A DNA stretch of 64,000 bases from Parasporobacterium paucivorans DSM 15970 (GTDB lineage: Bacteria > Bacillota > Clostridia > Lachnospirales > Lachnospiraceae), in contig NZ_FQYT01000002.1 of assembly GCF_900141895.1 (NCBI RefSeq), positions 1 through 64,000 of the forward strand. Direction: 5' to 3'. This document shows, in pieces, positions 53,411 to 60,660 of the stretch; position 1 is the stretch's first letter, and each line of letters begins with the position of its first letter. Position numbers and translations under genes: made by a program. Under the pieces are notes generated by a model. That model saw only the letters and a list, made by a program, of their open reading frames with translations, did no database searches and had not been told where the DNA came from.

Positions 53411-54100
53411 ATGTTAGTAGATAATTTAAGAATCATTGAGGAAAATATTCAAGCGGCCTGCAACAAGGCAGACCGGAAAAGGGGCGATGTCACCCTTGTG
53501 GCCGTCAGTAAAACGAAACCGGTTGAAATGATTAAAGAACTGTATGATGCGGGCATCCGTCAATTCGGAGAAAATAAGGTTCAGGAACTGGTTTCGAAAC
53601 GTGACCAGCTGCCGGCAGACATACAGTGGCATCTGATTGGCCATCTTCAAAGAAATAAAGTCAAACAGGTTATTTCCAAAGTAGCCCTGATTCACTCAGT
53701 TGATTCATACAGACTTGCCGAAGAAATCAATATTCAGTCTAAGAAAAACAGAATTCGTACCAATGTATTGATTGAAGTAAATATTTCCGGCGAGGATTCC
53801 AAATTCGGTGTTATTCCAAAGGAAACAGAAAAGCTCATCCGGGAAATTTCCGTATTGGATGGTATCAGAATTAAAGGACTTATGACTATAGCACCCTATA
53901 CGGAAAACCCTGAAAATAACAGGCTGTATTTCCGTAATTTAAAGCAATTATCGGTTGACATGAAGAGTAAAAACATCGATAATGTTTGTATGGATGTCCT
54001 TTCTATGGGAATGACCGGTGATTACGAGATAGCCATCGAAGAAGGGGCGACCATTGTTCGAGTTGGAACGGGATTATTCGGTCAACGAAATTATGAATAA
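53411..54100 (+). CDS. ylmE: YggS/YlmE pyridoxal phosphate homeostasis protein
   Basis: A 229-residue PLP-binding TIM-barrel protein (PLPBP family) that buffers pyridoxal phosphate and affects amino-acid pools. The PLP lysine is in VAVSKTKPVEMI near residue 36; FGENKVQELVSK, WHLIGHLQRNKVK and LSMGMTGDYEIAIEEGAT are the family signatures. RBS AGGAGG. Upstream of sepF, as in Bacillus. Confidence 0.95.
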   Translation: MLVDNLRIIEENIQAACNKADRKRGDVTLVAVSKTKPVEMIKELYDAGIRQFGENKVQELVSKRDQLPADIQWHLIGHLQRNKVKQVISKVALIHSVDSYRLAEEINIQSKKNRIRTNVLIEVNISGEDSKFGVIPKETEKLIREISVLDGIRIKGLMTIAPYTENPENNRLYFRNLKQLSVDMKSKNIDNVCMDVLSMGMTGDYEIAIEEGATIVRVGTGLFGQRNYE

Positions 54101-54114
54101 AGGGGTAAAATAAG

Positions 54115-54654
54115 ATGGGGAATTTTTCGGATAAATTTTTAAATATGCTCAAACTAAATGATGATGACGAGTACGATGAAGATGATGCTTTCTTTGAAGA
54201 TGATCTTGACGGCAGGTCGGTCAGAATGAAAAAGCGAAGAAAAGATCAGACTGACACAGATGAAGCCGCACCTAAGGTTTCTGCTGCTACTCCCGCAAAA
54301 ACCAAACCTGCTAATAAATTTGCTGGTAAAATTGTTCCGGTACGCAATAACTCTCGCTCAGGATTTGAGGTATGTGTGATCAAGCCTTCCACGGTTGAAG
54401 ATGCACGGGAGATCACCGACACGCTGCTGAGTGGCCGAGCTGTTGTCCTTAACCTGGAAGGTATTCATGTTGACACTGCCCAGAGAATTATCGACTTTAC
54501 CTCTGGTTCATGTTATGCGATCAATGGAAACCTGCAGAAGATATCAAACTATATTTTTATTGTCACACCAGAGACAGTTGACATTTCAGGGGATCTTCAG
54601 GACATTTTGTCCGGAGGCTTTGATGTTGCCTCCTTTCAATCATCCCTACAATAG
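54115..54654 (+). CDS. sepF: Cell division protein SepF
   Basis: FtsZ-bundling and membrane-anchoring division protein. 179 residues: N-terminal amphipathic membrane helix (GNFSDKFLNMLKLN), acidic linker (about 15-75), then the SepF core with RAVVLNLEGIHVDTAQRIID and FTSGSCYAINGNLQKIS. 22 bp before divIVA. The ylmG and ylmH genes found here in Bacillus are missing. Confidence 0.95.
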   Translation: MGNFSDKFLNMLKLNDDDEYDEDDAFFEDDLDGRSVRMKKRRKDQTDTDEAAPKVSAATPAKTKPANKFAGKIVPVRNNSRSGFEVCVIKPSTVEDAREITDTLLSGRAVVLNLEGIHVDTAQRIIDFTSGSCYAINGNLQKISNYIFIVTPETVDISGDLQDILSGGFDVASFQSSLQ

Positions 54655-54675
54655 CAGCAAGATGGGGGTTGTTAT

Positions 54676-55128
54676 ATGATAACACCAATTGAAATCCAGT
54701 CCAGGATGCTTAAGACAGGACTTGGTTATCAAAAAAAAGATGTCGAAGAATTTATCAATGAAATTAGTGCGGATTTTGAAGTGCTTTTTAAAGAAAACAA
54801 AGAAAACAAAGAAAAGCTCAAGGTTCTTGCCAACACCCTGACTCATTACAGAGACATGGAAAGAGAAATGCAAAGTACCCTGGAGCTTGCAAATAAGGCT
54901 GCCCTGGAAATCAAGGATGCTGCCAAGAGAGATGCTAAGATTATTGAGGACGATGCCATCGCAAAGGCAGACCATATCTTGGAGGATGCAAAGGCGCAGA
55001 TTGAAGTGCTGAATCAGCAGATGGAACAGATCAGAATTCAACACAATGATTATCTCACGAAGTGCAGGGAATTTGTATCTGAGCAACTTGCTGGGATTGA
55101 TTCTGAAATTGACAGGATGAACAGATAA
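54676..55128 (+). CDS. divIVA: DivIVA-domain protein
   Basis: Coiled-coil protein that senses membrane curvature at poles and septa. 150 residues: N-terminal DivIVA signature (TPIEIQSRMLKTGLGYQKKD, then VEEFINEI), followed by a long heptad-rich coiled coil (about 30-140). It belongs to the DivIVA family by the N-terminus and by the sepF neighbour. Together with a complete MinCDE set in this window, it is not needed as a MinJ-type anchor and may have another role. Confidence 0.93.
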   Translation: MITPIEIQSRMLKTGLGYQKKDVEEFINEISADFEVLFKENKENKEKLKVLANTLTHYRDMEREMQSTLELANKAALEIKDAAKRDAKIIEDDAIAKADHILEDAKAQIEVLNQQMEQIRIQHNDYLTKCREFVSEQLAGIDSEIDRMNR

Positions 55129-55140
55129 TTGAAATTGAGT

Positions 55141-55182
55141 GGCTGCCCGTTTCACTTTTTTGTGATTACGGACAGCTGTTTT
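55141..55182 (+). terminator. Terminator after divIVA
   Basis: GCTGCCCGT (55142-55150) pairs with ACGGACAGC (55168-55176), one mismatch, with inner TCAC/GTGA pairing; tail TGTTTT. Moderate strength. Confidence 0.6.
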
Positions 55183-55208
55183 AATGAACAAGACGTAAGG
55201 AGAAACAA

Positions 55209-55769
55209 ATGAATATGAAACCACAATATAGATCAGTACTCAACATTGCAATATTTGTATTTTTGGTTTTCGCAGACCAACTCACAAAATATTTTGTCAG
55301 GGTTTATCTCATGCCAAAAGGCTCCATTCCTATCATCAGCGGAGTGCTTGAACTGAGATACCTGGAGAATTTCGGTGCGGCTTTCGGAATCCTTCAAAAC
55401 AAAAAAGTTTTTTTTGTCATTATAACACTCATCATTATGATCATCATCTTTTATGTAAGCAGAAAAATATATTCTGAAATTTATTGTAAAAAAACAGAAT
55501 CTGCGATTCTCAAGAAATTCATTGTATTGGATATCGTGCTGCTGGTTCTTGCAGCCGGAGCCCTGGGAAATCTGGTTGACAGAATCAGATTCAACTACGT
55601 GGTAGATTTCATATACTTTAAACTGATTGATTTTCCTATATTTAATATTGCGGACTGTTGCGTCACGCTTTCTGCAATCACGCTGATTATCATCTTCCTT
55701 TTTGTCATAAAAGACAATGATTTCAAGCATCTTTTTCCTTCCAAAAAGGCAGGGAGGTTGGATAAATGA
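55209..55769 (+). CDS. lspA: Lipoprotein signal peptidase (signal peptidase II)
   Basis: Aspartic membrane protease that removes the signal peptide of diacylglyceryl prolipoproteins. 186 residues, four helices. Motifs: ADQLTKYFV near the N-terminus, ENFGAAFGI, and the catalytic aspartates in GNLVDRI and FNIADCCV. A short lysine-rich extension is present at the C-terminus. The last 4 bp overlap the rluD-family start. Confidence 0.96.
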   Translation: MNMKPQYRSVLNIAIFVFLVFADQLTKYFVRVYLMPKGSIPIISGVLELRYLENFGAAFGILQNKKVFFVIITLIIMIIIFYVSRKIYSEIYCKKTESAILKKFIVLDIVLLVLAAGALGNLVDRIRFNYVVDFIYFKLIDFPIFNIADCCVTLSAITLIIIFLFVIKDNDFKHLFPSKKAGRLDK

Positions 55770-56671
55770 AAACTTTCCTTACTGTAAATGAGGAAGATGA
55801 AGATGTCCGAATCGACAGATATATCGTCACTCAAACCGAGGATTTATCACGTTCTTACATCCAGAAACTATTGGATGAAAATAATATACTAGTAAATGGA
55901 AAAGAATGCAGATCGAACTATAAAGTAAAAACGAATGATGTGATAACCTTGGACATTCCTGCTTTGCAAGTTCCCGATATTCTTGCTGAAAATATTAAAT
56001 TGGATATTCTTTATGAAGATCACGATATTATCGTGGTAAATAAGCCCAAGGGTATGGTCGTACATCCTGCCGCTGGACATTATTCCGGAACGCTCGTTAA
56101 TGCCCTTCTATATCATTGCAGAGATGAATTGTCGGGCATTAACGGGGTCCTGAGACCAGGTATAGTGCACCGAATCGATATGAACACGACTGGAGTTATT
56201 GTAGCCTGCAAAAATGACATGGCACATCGTGATATATCCGAACAATTAAAAGAACATTCTATCACAAGGCGATATCGGGCCATTGTTCACAATATTATTA
56301 AAGAGGATTCCGGAACCATCAATGCGCCAATAGGCAGAAATCCCAATGACAGAAAAAAAATGTGTATCAACCACAAGAACGGCAGAGTGGCCATAACAGA
56401 ATACAAAGTGCTGGAGCGTTTCAGAAAGTACACATATGTGGAATGCACCTTGCAGACGGGAAGGACACACCAAATACGGGTTCACATGGCCAGTATTCAT
56501 CATCCATTACTGGGGGATGATGTCTATGGATCCAAAAATTCTAACCTTCAAGGACAAACCCTCCATGCAGAAGTTCTTGGTTTTATACACCCGACCTCCA
56601 GGATTTATATGGAATTTGAGGCGCCCTTGCCCGAATACTTCAGACACCTCCTGGACTCTCTCCCTAGATAG
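55766..56671 (+). CDS. RluD-family 23S rRNA pseudouridine synthase (YlyB-like)
   Basis: A 301-residue RNA pseudouridine synthase: N-terminal S4 domain (about 1-75; LSRSYIQKLLDENNILVNG), then the catalytic domain with GIVHRIDMNTTGVIVACKN, whose Asp is the nucleophile, and LQTGRTHQIRVH. The lspA-rluD pair is conserved in Firmicutes. The target site is not certain from sequence. The stop codon lies inside the left arm of a 19-bp palindrome. Confidence 0.93.
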   Translation: MKTFLTVNEEDEDVRIDRYIVTQTEDLSRSYIQKLLDENNILVNGKECRSNYKVKTNDVITLDIPALQVPDILAENIKLDILYEDHDIIVVNKPKGMVVHPAAGHYSGTLVNALLYHCRDELSGINGVLRPGIVHRIDMNTTGVIVACKNDMAHRDISEQLKEHSITRRYRAIVHNIIKEDSGTINAPIGRNPNDRKKMCINHKNGRVAITEYKVLERFRKYTYVECTLQTGRTHQIRVHMASIHHPLLGDDVYGSKNSNLQGQTLHAEVLGFIHPTSRIYMEFEAPLPEYFRHLLDSLPR

Positions 56672-56704
56672 TTGACATAAATATGTTATGTCAACTATCT
56701 AGGG
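56662..56704. repeat. Perfect 19-bp palindrome at the rluD-family stop codon
   Basis: 56662-56680 pairs with 56686-56704 without mismatch around ATATG. The T-run starts only about 10 nt later, so it is not a textbook terminator. The inner part, AGTTGACATAA-ATATG-TTATGTCAACT, resembles a Xer/dif-type site (see findings). Terminator, operator and recombination site are all possible. Confidence 0.85.
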
Positions 56705-56709
56705 AAAAT

Positions 56710-56738
56710 TTGCATTTTTTTTGAAATTTTACTATAAT
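56710..56738 (+). promoter_or_regulatory. Promoter of the cytidylate-kinase-like gene
   Basis: TTGCAT at 56710-56715 and TATAAT at 56733-56738, spacer 17 bp, 34 bp before the ATG. A strong match, lying just after the palindrome. Confidence 0.75.
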
Positions 56739-56772
56739 TAAGTCATAAGCAGCACAAAGGGGGAGTACTATA

Positions 56773-57405
56773 ATGTCAGAAAAAATCATCGTAACAATCG
56801 GCCGTCAATTTGGCAGCAATGGCAGGAAGATTGCCTTCAAGCTCGCTGAAGATCTAGGTATAAAATGCTATGACAAGGAATTAATCACTCTGGCTGCCCA
56901 GGAAAGTGGAATTAATTCAGAAATAATGGAATATCATGATGAAAAACCCACAAGCAGCTTCTTATATTCAATGGTTATGGATTCGGCATCAATGGGGTAT
57001 AGTTCCCCCAATATCCTGAACATGCCCCTGAACCACAAGGTATATCTGGCAGAATTCGAAGTGATAAAAAAAATAGCAAAAGAGGGGTCCTGTATTATCG
57101 TAGGCAGATGCGCCGATTATGTTCTGAAGGATGATCCTGATTTAATCAGCATATTTATCTACGCTCCTTTACAAAAAAGAATATCGTTCGTTGCAGCCAC
57201 AGAAAGTATTAGTGAAAGCAAGGCCAGTACACTGATTCATAAGACTGACAAAAACAGGGCAAACTATTACAATTATTATTCCGACAAGAAGTGGGCCAAC
57301 GTAGAGAGCTACCATCTTTCTGCGGATAGTTCAGAACTGGACATAGATGGAACGGTCGAACTGCTCAAAAGCTATATAAAAATCAAAAAGAATACTGTTC
57401 AGTAA
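56773..57405 (+). CDS. Cytidylate kinase-like family protein
   Basis: A 210-residue P-loop kinase-like protein of the cytidylate-kinase-like family (AAA_26-type), common in Clostridia. The N-terminal IIVTIGRQFGSNGRKIAFKLA is the modified Walker A; IIVGRCADYVL is also typical. The true Cmk is a different, essential protein, so the substrate here is unknown. RBS AAAGGGGG. It has its own promoter and is followed 35 bp later by psd. Confidence 0.88.
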   Translation: MSEKIIVTIGRQFGSNGRKIAFKLAEDLGIKCYDKELITLAAQESGINSEIMEYHDEKPTSSFLYSMVMDSASMGYSSPNILNMPLNHKVYLAEFEVIKKIAKEGSCIIVGRCADYVLKDDPDLISIFIYAPLQKRISFVAATESISESKASTLIHKTDKNRANYYNYYSDKKWANVESYHLSADSSELDIDGTVELLKSYIKIKKNTVQ

Positions 57406-57418
57406 ACTATTCGTTAAA
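57405..57418 (+). repeat. 14-nt motif AACTATTCGTTAAA, copy 1
   Basis: Begins at the last base of the kinase-like stop codon, upstream of psd. The same 14 bases recur exactly at 58331-58344 inside the palindrome after psd. Confidence 0.7.
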
Positions 57419-57440
57419 ACTGACCGAGGAGGGATCCTGC

Positions 57441-58304
57441 ATGAATTATAGAGACCGGCAAGGAAACACTATCCTGAGCGTCTGGGACACAGATGAGATG
57501 TTATCGAGTATCTACTCTTCAATACCAGGAAGAATCGTTCTTAAACTGGTATCCATACCAAATGTATCAAATATAGTAAGAAGATTACTTGATACGAAAT
57601 TCTCATGCCGATTTATTGAAATATATAATCGGTTCTTCAAAATTGACAACGACGAATACAAGAAACAAAAATACAAGTCTTTTAATGATTATTTTACCAG
57701 GAAGGTCAAGTATTCCTGCAGACCGGTAACTCAAGACAGGAATGTCCTGATCAGTCCCTGTGACGGAAAGCTGCGGGTGTATAAAATATCTTCTCAGTCG
57801 CGTTTTTCTGTGAAAAAATCGAATTATTCCCTTAAAACATTATTAAAAGATGAAAAAATGTCGAAACGATATGAAGACGGAGTTTGTGTGATAATACGCC
57901 TGGCTCTGGAAGACAACCACAGGTACTGTTATATCGATAGTGGCTACAAAACGTCCAACAGGCATATAAATGGACGTTTGTATAATGTAAATGCCATTGT
58001 AAACGATTATAAGAAGGTTTACAGAGAAAACGCAAGAGAATACACATTAATGGATACAGAAAACTTCGGCAAAGTCCTTCAGATGGAAGTCGGAACTTTA
58101 TTTGTAGGAAAAATCAATAATTACCACCAACGTGGATATTTTCGCAAAGGAGATGAAAAAGGACGCTTTGAGTTTGGTGGTTCAACAATTATTTTACTTT
58201 TTGAGAATGGAAAAGTGAAGATTGATGAGGACTTACTGGAAAATACAGAACACAATTTCGAAACCCTTGTGAAAATGGGTGAACAGATTGGAATAACAAT
58301 TTAA
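57441..58304 (+). CDS. psd: Phosphatidylserine decarboxylase
   Basis: Pyruvoyl enzyme that converts phosphatidylserine to phosphatidylethanolamine. 287 residues. Visible: FNDYFTRKVKYSCRPV, ISPCDGKLRVYKI with the catalytic Asp, RLALEDNHRYCYIDSG with the His, and the self-cleavage site FGGSTIILLFE near residue 255 (Gly-Ser; the Ser becomes pyruvoyl). No pssA lies next to it. RBS GAGGAGG. Confidence 0.94.
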   Translation: MNYRDRQGNTILSVWDTDEMLSSIYSSIPGRIVLKLVSIPNVSNIVRRLLDTKFSCRFIEIYNRFFKIDNDEYKKQKYKSFNDYFTRKVKYSCRPVTQDRNVLISPCDGKLRVYKISSQSRFSVKKSNYSLKTLLKDEKMSKRYEDGVCVIIRLALEDNHRYCYIDSGYKTSNRHINGRLYNVNAIVNDYKKVYRENAREYTLMDTENFGKVLQMEVGTLFVGKINNYHQRGYFRKGDEKGRFEFGGSTIILLFENGKVKIDEDLLENTEHNFETLVKMGEQIGITI

Positions 58305-58324
58305 AGAGTGGTTACCTGAAAATT

Positions 58325-58370
58325 ACTTATAACTATTCGTTAAAGTTGTCTTTAGCGAATAGTTATAAGT
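58325..58370. repeat. 21-bp palindrome between psd and the recombinase gene
   Basis: 58325-58345 pairs with 58350-58370 around TTGT, with one G-T pair at 58340/58355. It contains copy 2 of AACTATTCGTTAAA at 58331-58344. There is no T-run, so terminator function is uncertain. It ends 24 bp before the recombinase ATG. Confidence 0.8.
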
Positions 58371-58393
58371 CAAATAAAACCAAGGAGTTCACA

Positions 58394-59488
58394 ATGCCCC
58401 ATAGAACTTATTACGACCAGCTAAAAATTGATAACGATGTGAAAATCCGAAATATCCTCAGCGAACTCCCTCCCTTCTGTGTCCGTTATATTATGGGAAT
58501 TGAGCAAAACACGTCTTCCAGGACCAGGCTTGCCTATGTATATGATCTGAGGGTTTTTTTTCATTATTTGAACGAAAATCACAAGGAATTTTTGGATATT
58601 CCGATATCCGAACAGACCGTTTCTCTTCTGGACAAAATCACCCCCAGTGATATCCAGTTATTTATTGAATTTTGTAAGTATTACAGCTCTGCTTCCGACA
58701 AGGAACGTGTCAACGGCGAACGAGGCATAATGCGCAAGCTCTCTGCGGTGAAATCCATGTATAATTATTTTTATAGAATGGAAATCATTACAAACAACCC
58801 TGCCGCCATTGTAATGATGCCAAAACTCAGAAGCAAAGAGATTGTAAGGCTTGATTCCGAGGAAGTCACTGAACTTCTCGACGAGGTGGAATCCGGAGAC
58901 CATCTTACCAAGGCTCAGAAATCCTTTCATTCCAAGACAAAGGTTCGGGATCTTGCAATCCTGACACTGCTGTTGGGTACCGGAATTCGTGTGTCGGAAT
59001 GTGTCGGAATCGATTTGATGGATGTGGATTTCAAAAACCATGGCATCAGGATTCGACGGAAAGGCGGCAATGAAGTTGTCATCTATTTTGGAGACGAGGT
59101 GGAATCCGCACTTAAAGAATATCATGAAGAAAGAATGCTGATTATTGCTTCGGCAGGAAATGAAGATGCCTTCTTTCTCTCTCTCCAAAAAAAACGAATT
59201 GGTGTACGAAGCGTGGAATTATTGGTCAAAAAATATGCAAAGCTGGTAACCCAGCTGAAAAACATCACTCCACATAAATTGCGAAGCACTTACGGCACCA
59301 CGCTTTATAAGGAAACCGGTGATATATATCTTGTGGCAGATGTGCTTGGACACAAAGATGTCAATACAACAAAGAAACATTATGCTGCCATCGATGAAGA
59401 AAGACGAAAATATGCCCGGGATAAAGTCATATTAAGAAATACAAAGCAACATCCAGATGCAGATACAGCAAGCGACAGCGGGTCATAA
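58394..59488 (+). CDS. Tyrosine recombinase (XerC/D-like)
   Basis: A 364-residue site-specific recombinase. An N-terminal SAM-like core-binding domain (about 25-130) is followed by the catalytic domain with Arg199 (GTGIRVSE), Lys223, His294 and Arg297 (HKLRSTY), His320 (LGHKDVNTTKKHY) and nucleophile Tyr330; all catalytic residues are present. The ATG at 58394 follows AAGGAG; a longer frame would start inside the palindrome. No phage or transposon genes are adjacent, and the lexA neighbourhood is housekeeping, so a chromosomal Xer-type role is more likely than a phage integrase. A C-terminal tail of about 30 residues overlaps the terminator. Confidence 0.9.
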   Translation: MPHRTYYDQLKIDNDVKIRNILSELPPFCVRYIMGIEQNTSSRTRLAYVYDLRVFFHYLNENHKEFLDIPISEQTVSLLDKITPSDIQLFIEFCKYYSSASDKERVNGERGIMRKLSAVKSMYNYFYRMEIITNNPAAIVMMPKLRSKEIVRLDSEEVTELLDEVESGDHLTKAQKSFHSKTKVRDLAILTLLLGTGIRVSECVGIDLMDVDFKNHGIRIRRKGGNEVVIYFGDEVESALKEYHEERMLIIASAGNEDAFFLSLQKKRIGVRSVELLVKKYAKLVTQLKNITPHKLRSTYGTTLYKETGDIYLVADVLGHKDVNTTKKHYAAIDEERRKYARDKVILRNTKQHPDADTASDSGS

Positions 59489-59511
59489 TCCTCCGCTGTC
59501 GCTTGCTGTAT
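59463..59511. terminator. Terminator between convergent recombinase and LysM genes
   Basis: Perfect 19-bp stem (59463-59481 with 59493-59511), 11-nt loop. It starts inside the last codons of the recombinase and ends 6 bp before the stop codon of the opposing gene, so it can serve both directions, though neither side has a strong T-run. Confidence 0.75.
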
Positions 59512-59517
59512 TCCGAG

Positions 59518-59829
59518 TTATTTAATCTCATCAGAATAATAGGCGACAATCAGATTCTGACCGTAATGAATCGTATCTCCTGTCAGATTGTTCATACTCT
59601 TCAGCTCACTGATATACTCTTCTACTCCGTCGTACTCTTCACTAACATATTCGGATGCTATGGACCAGAGAGAGTCACCTTCTTCTATCCTGATACTGGT
59701 AAAATATTTGTATCTGGAAGCAGCATTGTCCTGATTTGACATAAAACCACTTAATATCATGAATATTCCGATAATCACAGCCGCTGCAGCTGCAGCAAAA
59801 AACCGATTTCTTCTGATTGTATAAACCAT
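59518..59829 (-). CDS. LysM-domain membrane protein, YneA-like cell-division suppressor
   Basis: A 103-residue protein: short N-terminus, Ala-rich transmembrane helix (about 10-29), then one LysM domain (RIEEGDSLWSIASEYV ... HYGQNLIVAYYSD). It is divergent from lexA across three LexA-type boxes, exactly the arrangement of yneA in Bacillus, whose product delays division in the SOS response. The ATG at 59829 follows GGAGGG; an in-frame upstream ATG would start inside the operator region. The division-suppressor role is inferred from domain plus position. Confidence 0.85.
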   Translation of the reverse strand: MVYTIRRNRFFAAAAAAVIIGIFMILSGFMSNQDNAASRYKYFTSIRIEEGDSLWSIASEYVSEEYDGVEEYISELKSMNNLTGDTIHYGQNLIVAYYSDEIK

Positions 59830-59853
59830 GGTAAACCCTCCTGTTCTCAAAAG

Positions 59854-59867
59854 CAAACATATGTTTG
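59854..59867. promoter_or_regulatory. LexA box 1
   Basis: CAAACATATGTTTG, a perfect palindrome close to the Firmicute LexA/DinR consensus CGAAC-N4-GTTCG. Located at the start of the yneA-like transcript. Confidence 0.8.
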
Positions 59868-59874
59868 TATCCTC

Positions 59875-59903
59875 ATCATAAAACAAGAACATATGTTTGT
59901 CAA
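59875..59903 (-). promoter_or_regulatory. Promoter of the yneA-like gene
   Basis: On the minus strand: TTGACA (59903-59898), 17-bp spacer, TATGAT (59880-59875). LexA box 2 occupies part of the spacer and -35, and box 1 lies at the predicted start, so LexA should block it. Confidence 0.75.
59886..59899. promoter_or_regulatory. LexA box 2
   Basis: AGAACATATGTTTG, a consensus-like LexA site between the -35 and -10 of the yneA-like promoter. Confidence 0.8.
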
Positions 59904-59922
59904 TAGGTTTTTGGAGATTTTT

Positions 59923-59936
59923 CGAACATTAGTTTG
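59923..59936. promoter_or_regulatory. LexA box 3
   Basis: CGAACATTAGTTTG, the closest to consensus of the three; it overlaps the -35 of the lexA promoter and so allows autorepression. Confidence 0.82.
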
Positions 59937-59962
59937 CAATGATGAATCTCATATGTTATAAT
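59934..59962 (+). promoter_or_regulatory. Promoter of lexA
   Basis: TTGCAA (59934-59939), 17-bp spacer, extended -10 TGT-TATAAT ending at 59962; 30 bp before the lexA ATG. Confidence 0.75.
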
Positions 59963-59992
59963 CAAGAAAACGCAGGAATTAAGGAGGTTTTT

Positions 59993-60610
59993 ATGTCATC
60001 CCAAGGTAAAATTACAGCAAAACAGCGTGAAATATTGGACTATATCAAGACAGAGATTTTATCCAAAGGATATCCCCCTTCAGTCAGGGAAATCTGTGAG
60101 GCGGTACATCTTAAATCCACTTCTTCCGTCCATTCTCATCTGGAGTCACTTGAGTTAAACGGATATATACGGAGAGATTTGCAAAAGCCCCGTGCCATTG
60201 AAATCATGGACGATCTGTTTAATCTTTCCAGACGTGAAATGGTGAACGTTCCCATAGTTGGCCGCGTTGCCGCCGGGCAACCTGTCCTTGCCCAGGACAA
60301 CATTGAGGGCTATTTCCCTATTCCCGTTGAATATATGCCGGATAAGCAGACCTTTATGCTGAAAGTCAAGGGAGAAAGCATGATTAATGCCGGAATTCTG
60401 GACGGAGACCAGGTTATCGTGGAGTCGGCGCAGACTGCAAAAAATGGGGATATCGTGATAGCATTGATTGATGACAGTGCTACCGTGAAGACCTTTTACA
60501 AAGAAAAGGGCTACATACGTCTGCAGCCGGAGAATGATTCAATGGAACCTATTATTGCAAAAGATGTCATGATTTTAGGAAAAGTAATCGGTCTTTTCAG
60601 AATGATGTAA
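59993..60610 (+). CDS. lexA: SOS repressor LexA
   Basis: Repressor of the SOS regulon that self-cleaves with RecA after DNA damage. 205 residues: N-terminal winged helix-turn-helix ([20 protein letters not shown]), cleavage site Ala94-Gly95 (VAAGQP), and the catalytic dyad Ser129 (GESM) and Lys166 (TVKTFYK). The ATG at 59993 follows AAGGAGG; longer frames start in the operator. It is isolated by its own promoter and a terminator. Boxes at 59854-59936 indicate autoregulation. Confidence 0.97.
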   Translation: MSSQGKITAKQREILDYIKTEILSKGYPPSVREICEAVHLKSTSSVHSHLESLELNGYIRRDLQKPRAIEIMDDLFNLSRREMVNVPIVGRVAAGQPVLAQDNIEGYFPIPVEYMPDKQTFMLKVKGESMINAGILDGDQVIVESAQTAKNGDIVIALIDDSATVKTFYKEKGYIRLQPENDSMEPIIAKDVMILGKVIGLFRMM

Positions 60611-60611
60611 T

Positions 60612-60660
60612 AAAAACAACCTCTCCGGAACCAATCTTAGGTTCTGGGGAGGTTGTTTTT
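60612..60660. terminator. Bidirectional terminator between lexA and ogt
   Basis: 60612-60632 pairs along its whole length with 60640-60660 (with G-T pairs), loop AATCTTA; T-runs in both directions. The ogt stop codon (60637-60639) lies in the loop and arm. Confidence 0.9.

Noticed and set aside
56672-56701. TTGACA plus TATCTA inside the palindrome as a promoter
   Set aside because: The -10 is poor, and a much better promoter (TTGCAT, 17 bp, TATAAT) lies at 56710-56738.
58346-58393. Start of the recombinase at the upstream TTG
   Set aside because: That codon lies in the loop of the palindrome and has no RBS; the ATG at 58394 has AAGGAG.
59503-59739. Plus-strand frame opposite the LysM gene
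   Set aside because: It is antisense to a clear LysM domain and has no ribosome-binding site or recognisable motif.
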